64,000 nt of DNA from Drosophila miranda. Its lineage: Eukaryota; Arthropoda; Insecta; Diptera; Drosophilidae. The DNA lies in the NCBI RefSeq assembly GCF_003369915.1, contig NC_046673.1, positions 12,942,001-13,006,000 on the forward strand. The letters are read 5' to 3'. Made by a program: the position numbers and the translations under genes. The notes beneath the pieces were generated by a model. That model ran no database searches. It saw nothing but the letters and a program-made list of their open reading frames with translations, and was not told the DNA's origin. Of this stretch, positions 24,000 through 33,336 are shown one piece after another (position 1 is the stretch's first letter; the number at the start of each line of letters is the position of its first letter).

Positions 24000-24862
24000 T
24001 TTGTATATTCCGTTGAATATTACTAGCTATCTAGATCTCTCAGCCCTGCCCACATAATTTTATCCAATTAATTAATTTATTTTCTACTTGACTGGCTTAT
24101 TTTAAATACTTGACCTAGATTTTTTTTATCAAATTTTCATTATTTTCGGTGGAATGATGGCCGAAAGAAAAAATCGCGTCCTTCCCGTTTTAACCGGTTC
24201 GTAATGTGGCGGTATATTTAAACCCAACGCATGCAAAACTAAGTTTATGTGGATATATTATATGTGATGTACATATATAAAATACATATTAAAACTAACT
24301 TATCAATACCAATTTTAATACTAGTCCCTGGTCTCCGTTAAAGTGACCAACATGGCAAGTACCCTGCTGATTAGTGATGGCAGGAAACGGACGCGACAGA
24401 ATGTCCGGATGATGTGTCGTGTTAATATTCTCCAATAATTGCGGACTGTCACCCTTAGCGACTGTTCGAGTGTCACCAGCTTTCAGCCATTAAAATGGCT
24501 CAGCCTGAATGGTATACCATCCAAGGTCCAATTTTCGTTGAACAACATTTTGAATATGCTCCACCTACTGAATATGAACATCACGTACATTTTCAATGGT
24601 TGGGAAATGCAGTTCCAATCAAAGTAAAGTTATTCAAGTACATAATTTAAAAGTATAGAATGGAACTCATTGTTGCATACCGGTTCAAAGAGAACCTTAC
24701 CCGATTCAAGTTCAGTTATCGATACAATAAACTGGACACGAGAGTTGCGCGCCAAATATAAATTGTTTGAAAGTGAATGAGCGGAAAGGATTTGAATGCA
24801 ATCTATTGGAATAAATTATACACGTAAGTACAATTTGTGCGCGAAAATTAAAAAAAATTACA
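23886..24862 (-). repeat. Dispersed repeat, long copy 2 (inverted relative to copy 1)
   Basis: Reverse complement of 14.5-15.7 kb: shared blocks include 'gatctctcagccctgcccac', 'gcggtatatttaaacccaac', 'agtgaccaacatggcaagta', the 62-codon ORF at 24439-24627 and 'ggttcaaagagaaccttacc'. Beyond 24,880, further RGTATATTT-type boxes occur, ending at a relic GCGGCCACCCTG (about 24,984-24,995). Confidence 0.75.
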
Positions 24863-24995
24863 TATTGAAGTTTCCATACCGTTTGTTCTTAAATATACCT
24901 TTGAAAAAATAGATTGATGAAATTGACTATTATATACCGTAAATATACCATCAGTTCAATTTTGACTTAAAAAATACCGTAAGCGGCCACCCTGC

Positions 24996-25864
24996 GCTCA
25001 ACTTTGAAACAATGCCAAATTCCTGCTACTATTGCTGGATCATTGTATTGGTAAGGTAATTAATGATGATACCTGGGTGATTAGATATATATCGATATCT
25101 ATTGTTTTGGATATGAAACGATGGAACTGACTCCAAGTTGCGTTAATTGTTTTACATATATTCAATATTAACATGAATTAAGAATAAATATGGTAATAAT
25201 ATATTAAAAGCCATTGCCTCAATTAATCTACAATATTTTTATCAGATTCCCGGTAAATTTAATTGAAATTTATAATTTTATAAGTTACCTTGCGTCATTG
25301 CATCTAAAATATGTTAATATTATGATATTGACATACTGGTTGTATGGTTTTATACGGTATATAGTTCCTCAACTCTCTTTACTTTTTTGAAATTATAATA
25401 TCATATGTTTAATTTACAGCTAAAATATAAGTTTTTCTTGTTTTATATAAATTTAAAATTAAAATAGAATGTTATTTAACTATATCTTTCAAAAATACTT
25501 ATATATATGTATATAAATGTTAATTTTATCCAAAAGCTTGGGCAAGTATTCTGTTCCATTCTAACCGTTCCGATACCCAACCGATTGCACCTGCACATAC
25601 CGATGATAAACAGAATGACTAGATATTTATAATATATTTATAAGCAGCAACTAGTAATTACCTAATTAAATTAATTTTTTGCTACTGCTAAACAGTTTGC
25701 TTAGTCTCACAAGCCATTAATGGTGGGTGAGGAAACAACTGAGTGTTATTAATCAAATCAATAATAGTGCAATAAAATACAAGCAATATTTGTCATCGTG
25801 CAATTGACTTCTAAGCAAAGAGATCATAATTAACAAGCCAATCAATCAATCGACAATCGTCAAG
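24996..25864. other. Spacer upstream of the DUF1397 gene
   Basis: AT-rich. The last 100 bases should include the 5' UTR and promoter of the 25.9-kb gene, but no consensus TATA or initiator is convincing. No ORF supported. Confidence 0.4.
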
Positions 25865-26776
25865 ATGAACAGGAAATTCTTGCCAATTGCAGTCGGCGTG
25901 GTCCTACACATACTCTTCAACAATGTTGGGATCCAGGCACAGCTCAACCTCGACCAGATTGAGCTGCAGAAGCAGCTTCCGGAGGAGCTGCTGAAGTCGA
26001 ACTTCACCATCAACGATGCCAAGGATGTGTTTCGCAACAAGTGCATAGAGGTGGCCGGCGAGGATGCTGGCGGCAAGGCGTACGAAGAAATTGAGTCCGG
26101 TTTTGCAGTTCTCAGCGATTGCGTGAACGGCATTGTCAACTATACGACAATGCAGCAGGAAATCGAAGAGGCGAGCCCCGAGGGCGAGCTGGATGTGGTT
26201 TTTAATAAGTATTGCAACAAGCGATCCAGTGCCATTGAATGCTTTGATGTGTTCACCGCCAAGCTCTCGCCTTGCCTTGACAAGGAGGAGCAGGAAAGCA
26301 AGGATGTTATCAAGCGGATCATTCAGAGTTTATTGAACTTTGTTTGCCACAAAGATGGAGACCAAATAGCTCTGTTTATTGCTGAGAAGGGGCCAGAGTG
26401 CCTCGAGTCCGAAAAGGACAATATCCAACAGTGCCTGAATAGCACCTTTTCTACGTATCTTAACTCTGCGGATATCCATGACAATAAGATCAAATCAATA
26501 CCCAAACTGACTGTCGGCCAGCGACAATGTGACGATATGCTGAGCCTCCAGTCGTGCGTGGTCCACCGGCTGGAACAGTGCACCGACATAACGCCAGCCA
26601 ATCTTGTGGAATCAATGTTCAACTTTATCAGAAACGAAACCCTATGTCGCAACTACCAGAAATCTCCCCTAACCGCAGCCGCCGCCAGCAGCAGTCCAGG
26701 CGTTCAGGCAATGCCTTTATTGTACTCTTTGTTTCCCATGTTTATTTTCACGTTTGCTTTTCACAAATCTGCATAG
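25865..26776 (+). CDS. CG9917: Secreted 27-kDa hemolymph glycoprotein-like protein (DUF1397)
   Basis: Single exon, 303 residues. An N-terminal signal peptide is visible (MNRKFLPIAVGVVLHILF, cleavage near IQA-QL). The mature part is helical and Cys-rich with the DUF1397 pattern: NKCIEVAGEDAG, VLSDCVNGIVN, FNKYCNKRSSAIECFD, LSPCLDKEEQES, VCHKDGDQIALFIAEKGPEC, QRQCDDMLSLQSCVVHRLEQC. Family members are insect hemolymph proteins of unknown function, induced or abundant in larvae. The C-terminus is unusual: a small-residue-rich stretch (AAAASSSPGV) and then a hydrophobic tail (LLYSLFPMFIFTFAF), which would suit a GPI-anchor signal. The orthologue is probably CG9917, from memory of numbering and neighbours. 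Confidence 0.85.
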   Translation: MNRKFLPIAVGVVLHILFNNVGIQAQLNLDQIELQKQLPEELLKSNFTINDAKDVFRNKCIEVAGEDAGGKAYEEIESGFAVLSDCVNGIVNYTTMQQEIEEASPEGELDVVFNKYCNKRSSAIECFDVFTAKLSPCLDKEEQESKDVIKRIIQSLLNFVCHKDGDQIALFIAEKGPECLESEKDNIQQCLNSTFSTYLNSADIHDNKIKSIPKLTVGQRQCDDMLSLQSCVVHRLEQCTDITPANLVESMFNFIRNETLCRNYQKSPLTAAAASSSPGVQAMPLLYSLFPMFIFTFAFHKSA

Positions 26777-28057
26777 TTCTAAGTTGCAAAAGTACCGCTT
26801 GAATCTCTCGAATATCTCGAATATATTAACTTTTTCATTCGGCGGCACACACCTTATCAAGATTCAAAAGTCAAGTAAATAATTGATGGAAGGTCGTGCG
26901 GTGTGTGCATATGGATTTTATGGATATTATTTATGCACTGGATTTACATACATACATATATCTGTACTCGTTTTAAGTGTTTACTCAAAATATGTAATAA
27001 CTAATTTGTATTACCGGTGCTAGCACCATTCCATAGGTCAAACCCAAATATGGAGATGGGCGTGCCACATGGCTGGCTACTACTCTTTTGCACGCAACTC
27101 AGGCCGCGTTCAAGTCTCTATAATAGTAATTTACAAAATAAAAACAAAAATGTACGACAGCTTAGGCATTGTCGTACCCTTTTGGCCATGTCGTGCGTCC
27201 ATCTCTAAACTATGTATTAAATTTAATGAGGCCTTTGCTTTTTCATGTCTATTGCTTATTGTTTTTTTTTTTGTCACGGCAATGAATCTTGTGTATTAAT
27301 CTGATCGAACGGATCAAAACACCCAATGGGATCGGATTAGGGATAACTCTTATAGCTCATCATGAAGTGGGTACGGAAGGGTACGGGCTAAAGGAAATTA
27401 TATTTATATATATGTATTGTATGTTTTTTAAATGAATACAAGTATCATAAATGTGCAAATAAAGTGATATAAATTTGAAAGAAAATTGAATCCAAAATGG
27501 TAATTATTGAACGGCACGCGATGGATCTAAGATATACATATAGATATACAGATTTTGTTTTATTTTCGTTTTTGGTTTTCCATTTCTCTTTTTCATCTAG
27601 AGCCTGTTCGAGCCTAAATTTAAATAAAATAATTGTTAATATTTACGATCTCGTATTATGGTGGTTCGATAGCTCGGATTAGATTATCGATAGAGGTAGT
27701 TCCGTTTTTGGTAATCGATTGCATTGTTCATTGTTCATTTTGAAATTACCCTTTAAATTTATCCCAAAGACTTGACCAACGTAAGCAAGTTGTGGCTTAA
27801 GATCATCATAAACCAATTTTCTAAAGAAAAAATATATATTTTCAAGCAAGTGAAAGGAACACTTAAACGGAAAACCAAACAAACTGATCAAGTGAACAGG
27901 TTCAGAGCGGCCAGAACCGATCCGATTTGTCATCGGTAATTGTTTACAGTTCTTGTCTTGGCTTGAATTTTTCTTAGAATATTGTGAAACTAGGAGGCTG
28001 TGCCAGTATGCGGAGTCATCTGCAAGTAAGGGCCAAGCTGAAGCATTCTGAAGCGCA
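26777..28057. other. Spacer between the DUF1397 and XK-related genes
   Basis: The 3' UTR of the upstream gene, then AT-rich sequence. Short ORFs (27,017-27,300; 27,497-27,682) have no coding character. A TATCGATAGAGG (DRE-like) lies near 27,686. No RNA gene recognised. Confidence 0.4.
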
Positions 28058-29348
28058 ATGAAGATCACTAGCACCAGGATGGAGGAAGTCGTTGACGCCT
28101 CTGTGATGGTGCCGATCTCTCCGCTGAGTATAGTGCTAACTGGAGTCTCCGTCGTCTTGCGCTTCATTTCCATCATCATCAACTGGAGTCTGGCCTATGA
28201 TTATTGGCTGGAGGGATCCTACAGCTACACAGCCTGGACAATTGGATCGATTCTGTTGCCCATGGTGATCGCATCGGCCATATACACAAATGTGTAAGTA
28301 TGCCAATGCCAGGGCCTTGAGCGCATGTATTCCAATATTCAATTTCAGTTTGTCTGCCAGCAACTCAGACCAGAGGGGCATGTACTCCACTGTTGTGCTG
28401 TCATATCTCTTTCGGGACGGATATGCCCTACATTATGCCCTGGAGTACAGCAAAGCACAAACACAAGGCCACAAAGAGTTAGAAATAAGGTTAGTACAGG
28501 ATCTCGCTAGCCATGGGTTTCCATATCGGTAGCTGCATTATTAAATTGGTTTGCCTTTCAGATACTATCAGCAAATGCTGAGGGAAGAGTGCGATGTGGG
28601 TTTTATCCGGCTCTTTGATTCGTTTCTGGAATCTGCGCCCCAAAAAATACTTCAGCTTGTGATACTGATGCGATCTTCAAAGAAATTGACATGTAATTTA
28701 GATATAGGTTTAAATGTGAAGCATTTTTACATATGATTTACTTTCAGATTATCGCCTGTTGGCTTTCTTGATATATTTTGTTAGCATTGCCTGGTGCATA
28801 CAGGCCTATAATCGCTCTAATCGCCTGGTGCAGCTAGACAAATATGATATAGCGGCCAAGGGGCGTTTTGTGCAATTCCTTTTTCTCCTATGTCTCACGG
28901 GTAACTCAATCAACCATGTACTTATTATAACCGGTATGCACTCTATAAATTTTTTTATTTCGCAGTTTCACGCACTTTAGGCATTGCGTATATGGCCAGT
29001 CTGTTCCCCCTGGAAACACTGGGGGTGTGCATCCTTCATGTATGTTTTTGTGGCACTGTCGTCTTTGTGTTGGACTCGCCAGCGATTGCCAAATCTAGAA
29101 TGTTAAACTATATCTATTGCCTGACCTTCGGCGTGGTGTATATATTTATTTTCACCCCTGTAAAAGATGGACCAACAAAGTATAAGTACACCTCGTACCT
29201 GACATTTTGCCTTTTGCAAAACATTATCGTCTGTGTTCTATATATCGCCCTGTACTTTTCTATTGCCATTATTGCCTTATATGTTTGTGGTATCATACTC
29301 ACGATCTATTACTATCTTTACTGCCACCCAAGTATTTTATGTCCATAG
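28058..29348 (+). CDS. XK-related (Xkr) multi-pass membrane protein
   Basis: Five exons (28058-28293, 28349-28489, 28562-28692, 28748-28900, 28966-29348) give 347 residues with about eight hydrophobic segments. XK-family hallmarks: YLFRDGYALHYALEYSKAQ, then RYYQQMLREECDVGFIRLFDSFLESAPQKILQL (the ExxPQ/FLESAPQ motif), and AYNRSNRLVQLDKYDIAAKG before two more membrane segments. Some family members (Xkr8, Xkr4, CED-8) scramble phospholipids at the plasma membrane during apoptosis after caspase cleavage; others have unknown roles. The fly X chromosome carries such genes (for example CG32579), but I cannot say which is orthologous. The start codon was chosen as the first Met before the first membrane segment; an upstream exon is possible. 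Confidence 0.85.
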
Positions 29349-29707
29349 ATATCCACTGAGATTTTTGTAAATTTGGTCGGGAAAATAAACGTGTTCCCTA
29401 CAGCTCGATTCTGTTCAATGATGAGGTAGGGACAATCGTACTCATCCAAAAATTAACAGGTTATAAAGGAGGGGAATTTTATACAAAATAAATTGAAACG
29501 AAGCAGTTTCTAATCGGTTGGGTGGATTTCTATAAATAGCACGACAGTTCCTTTAGTGGATCCATCTGCGCAAGCGCAGCTGTATTAAATGTTAGTGCAA
29601 GACGTCGGGTTGTGTCAAGCCAAAACTCAGGAAGTCGGCTTCCAAAAGTCGCAAGCGAAAGGGCTGAAGTCGACCATGTTGTATAACGAATAAAAATTAA
29701 ATTACGT
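29349..29707. other. Spacer before the MITE pair
   Basis: 3' UTR of the XK-related gene and spacer. Nothing else seen. Confidence 0.4.
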
Positions 29708-30125
29708 ATGGTCTATGGCATGATGCAATTATACAAGGTGGTCTCGTCGGCAAAAGTTAGTCCCTTAACGTATGCTAGCAATAAGTGCGAGTGAAGGGCA
29801 CATAGTATAGTGAGTGTGAGTGAGACGGTATATGTTGATGTTGATTAACCCTTAACAGGCCCGTGGGTTTTAAAATTTTAAAATAAAATGATTTAACTGA
29901 TATATTAATATTTAAATTTTATGCAGCCATTAATAATTTTTCTTCAACATTTTTAGTTATATTAAAATGTTCTTTTACATAATATATAAAGATTACTTCT
30001 AATTCTGTGGTATTTTTTTTATATGCTTCTTATAATTCTGTTGTTGTCGGGACATAAGGGTTAAGAATATATCAAAGAATTCGTCCGAGACCACCTTGTA
30101 TAATTGCATCATGGTCTATGGCATG
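29708..30125. mobile_element. MITE with about 24-bp inverted ends and 15-bp flanking direct repeats
   Basis: The left end ATGCAATTATACAAGGTGGT (from 29723) is mirrored by ACCACCTTGTATAATTGCAT ending at 30109; the match extends further inward through CTCG/CGAG. Both sides are flanked by ATGGTCTATGGCATG (29708-29722 and 30111-30125). There is no ORF inside. It looks like a non-autonomous DNA transposon. The 15-bp repeat is longer than most cut-and-paste target duplications. Confidence 0.75.
29845..30064. mobile_element. piggyBac-like MITE nested inside the previous MITE
   Basis: It begins TTAA-CCCTTAACAGGCCCG (TTAA at 29845-29848) and ends CGGGACATAAGGG-TTAA (TTAA at 30061-30064). Insertion at TTAA with ends starting CCC is the piggyBac pattern. 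The interior is about 210 bases of AT-rich non-coding sequence. Confidence 0.65.
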
Positions 30126-30429
30126 TTTACGCAAGCATTTTCCAGTTTACTTTTCAGTTTTAGTTTTCAGAGGTCAACCGAAACACGAAGAACAGAATTA
30201 TGTTCCTAAATATAGGGTATGAATGGAGAACTCGATGCGCGAGACAGGATAGTAGGAAGATCAGATACGGTGGAGAGTTTATTGAAGGAATATAATATAT
30301 AAGTATGCAGACCTCTACGATTTAGAAGTTATTCCGGAAAAATGGTATGCAAGGTTCAAGGTATATTTATGGTATGTTACATCTATTTCATCAATCCATT
30401 TAATTTCATTTTTAAAGATACATATATTA

Positions 30430-30759
30430 AAAAAAACATAGGGTATAGACACTTCCATACGCTGATGTTTTGATTTCCGATCATGGACAGAGAAGGATTA
30501 ACCCATTGTAGACCAATGGGGTATTTAAATATTCCACCGAAAATGATAGAGGAAAGATAAAATAGATCTATAAGAAGAATTTACATACAGCATTATTTTC
30601 CGCGTTTTAGCTCAAGTTGTTCACCTGTTTAAACAGAGGGGGATGAAGTGAGTTGAGCTCGTGTTTTGTTTTCGGTATATTTTGAAACTGTGACGTATAT
30701 TTCGGTATACTTCTGAGAGTCAGACCGTATATCTCTTCGATAAATCCGCGGTCACACTG
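30430..30759 (+). repeat. Dispersed repeat, short copy 3, upstream of the proteasome gene
   Basis: It shares 'agggtatagacac-tccat-cgc', 'agaagaatttaca', 'cagagggggat', the RGTATATTT boxes and 'tcgataaatccgcggtcacactg' with copies 1 and 2, in the same orientation as copy 1. The central 62-codon ORF part is missing. Confidence 0.65.
30670..30759 (+). promoter_or_regulatory. Motif 6 and Motif 1 promoter of proteasome alpha4
   Basis: GGTATATTTT, GTATATTTC and GGTATACTT-type boxes are followed by GATAAATCCGC and a perfect GGTCACACTG at 30750-30759. The start codon is 98 bases downstream. This is the usual housekeeping core-promoter arrangement in Drosophila; its function here is inferred. Confidence 0.65.
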
Positions 30760-30856
30760 ATCTGATTCCCTCAAAAAAGCATCATCATTGCCGGACAAAA
30801 AAGTTTTGAACGCAAAAGCCGCACGGAAACCAAGATTATAATACTAATTCCTAAAG

Positions 30857-31736
30857 ATGTCTTCACGTTACGATCGCGCTGTTACTATATTCTCCCCAGA
30901 CGGACATTTGCTTCAGGTGGAATATGCCCAAGAAGCCGTCCGGAAGGGCTCGACCGCGGTAAAACTCACGCTGTTGCAATATTTCGCATGCATTTTACTC
31001 AAAAAGAATTATATTCCTTAGGTTGGTGTTCGCGGCGGCAGCTGCGTTGTGTTGGGGGTGGAGAAAAAGTCTGTTGCCAAGTTGCAAGAGGACCGCACAG
31101 TTCGCAAAATTTGCATGCTTGACCATCACATTACAATGGCCTTTGCCGGCCTCACTGCCGATGCGCGCATTCTGATTAACCGTGCCCAAGTGGAGTGCCA
31201 GAGCCATCGGCTTAATGTTGAGGACCAAGTTACTCTGGAGTACATCACTCGGTATGCATAGTGCCGTGCCTTTCACTGCCTTTGGGCTTAATGTATTTAT
31301 ATTTTTCGTACATTTCAGTTACATTGCCCAGCTGAAACAGAAGTATACTCAGAGCAATGGTCGCCGTCCCTTCGGTATTTCTTGCCTTATTGGCGGATTT
31401 GATGGCGATGGCTCGGCTCATTTGTTCCAAACCGAGCCCTCTGGTATTTTCTATGAATACAAGGCAAACGCTACGGGTCGCTCGGCTAAGACTGTGCGCG
31501 AGTTCTTCGAGAAGAATTATCGTGAAGAAGATGTGGTCACTGAGAAAGGTGCCGTCAAGCTGGCAGTTCGCGCCCTGCTCGAGGTGGCACAGTCGGGCCA
31601 GAACAACTTGGAGGTGGCCATTATGGAGAACAACAAGCCGCTGAAGATGCTGGATCGGGAAGTCATCCAGGAATATGTGAACATCATCGAGAAGGAGAAG
31701 GAAGAGGATATCGAAAAGAAAAAGCAGAAGAAGTAA
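30857..31736 (+). CDS. Prosalpha4: 20S proteasome subunit alpha type-7 (alpha4)
   Basis: Three exons (30857-30958, 31022-31251, 31319-31736) encode 249 residues, the normal length. The N-terminal alpha-subunit signature [32 protein letters not shown] across intron 1, [13 protein letters not shown] and [14 protein letters not shown] identify the alpha-type fold. The C-terminus is Lys-rich ([15 protein letters not shown]), typical of alpha7/PSMA7. It forms part of the outer heptameric ring of the core proteasome that gates substrate entry. The orthologue is Pros28.1/Pros-alpha4, on the X in D. melanogaster. Confidence 0.96.
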
Positions 31737-33336
31737 CACACCAGGTACTCTTTAACAGAATGCCTTCAATTCGAACATTTTCCTAATTCAGGACCTCTGC
31801 AAAAATCTCCCCTAAGATTATATATTTGCCAACAAAATGTGTTAGCACCACACGAAATCACTTCACGCAAAAGTCATTTAGTTTTCAAAGTATATTTTAT
31901 ATTAATCGTAGGGAGGTTTTTACAGATTCCATTGATTTGGCGAATGTTCCACCGCATCGCATCGGGTGGCCCGATGGCACATTTTTATCTAAATAATTTT
32001 CTACATTTTGAAATGTTGTAAAGAGGTTAAAAGCTACATATTTGAGTTGTATAAAATACATGGTCTACCAGACACGAGAACGGAGATCCAGCACAATTTT
32101 CCTTTCAAACATTCTATAACTGTAATAGCGACATTATTAATTTTATACGCGTGATATGTTGTGTATTCCCTCTGCTGCTGCTACTCTGGAGAGTCGTCGA
32201 AAACAGCTGTCTGGCTGCTTGTGGGTCATCGTTCTTTTTGGGGGATCTTCAACGCGGCCGTTGGCTGCATTTTAAGAGGCAGCTGTTAGATTTCAATATT
32301 GGTCCTCATTCCAGGAGTGGGCAACTTGCTACGTGCAACACGATGTTCAGGACAATTTCAGAACTTCTTATGGAAACCTTATGAAATTAATAGTTTCTAT
32401 CTGTCTATCTATACATCTGTGTATCTATCATATTTCTATCTATCTTCGTTTCGATGTTCGATGTTCGATGCTCACAGCGCAAAGTCAATCCAGGGAACCA
32501 CAAGATGAAGATGATGATAAAACCGTGGTCCCTCGGATCGTGATTCTAAGACAAACTGGCTAAATACAAGCTACCGTACCCCGCAGGCATAGATATTTCA
32601 GTTGAAGAAGAAAACAGGAGCAGCCCTTCTTCTTTTAAACTAAAGTTTTTTGACTATGAACATAATGATTATAATTTGACTAAAAAGAAGATTTAGTTTA
32701 AAGGACTATAATATTTAGAGAATTGTATTAACGAAAAAACGGCGAAATTCGTCATAAAATGGCGTAAGTAAAGTAAAATGTACGTAGATATTTGCAGGGC
32801 TGCTATCCAATGTAAATAAACCGTATCTCATGTATCGTTTACAACCGTGCTTCGATGAATCGCACGCAGAGATACTATCGATGGTTGGCAATCATACTTG
32901 TCATCTCCAGCGAAAATTTCGTGCGCCAAAAACATAAACTAATGTGAAATAGTTAGAATTAGGACAAATCCAGTGCAATATAGTTTTTAAAAGAAAACAA
33001 AAAAACCTCTCAAGTGTTGGCGCGTGTAGTTAAGTGCCCACAGAGAGGTCGCAACGAGATAGTGCGAGTGAAAATTGCGTGTTACAATTACTGTTTTACG
33101 GGGGTGGGCCGTGAGAGAACGAGAGGCCAACAGTCAGTGGTGTGGGAACGCCAAACGCCATGCAGGAGCACCGTTTTTATTTTCCATCAACATGTACAGT
33201 TATAAGCAGTAAAGTTTGATCTAAATCCAAAAATCCATACAGTTTAAAAGCCCAATCCCAAACAAAATAGATAGAAAGATGCTGCCGGGCATCTATTGAG
33301 AGATTCGTTACGGAGTGAAAATACTTCTTTGTCGTT
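31737..33336. other. Spacer and 5' UTR before the ARID4-like gene
   Basis: 3' UTR of the proteasome gene, then spacer with a short TATCTATC-type run (about 32,398-32,450). GC-richer sequence from about 33,010 is probably the 5' UTR of the next gene. No other gene supported. Confidence 0.45.

Noticed and set aside
31737-33336. Possible chromosome-element junction between Pros-alpha4 and the ARID4/sulfite oxidase block
   Set aside because: I could not recall the chromosomal location of the ARID4/sulfite oxidase genes in D. melanogaster well enough to claim a rearrangement breakpoint.
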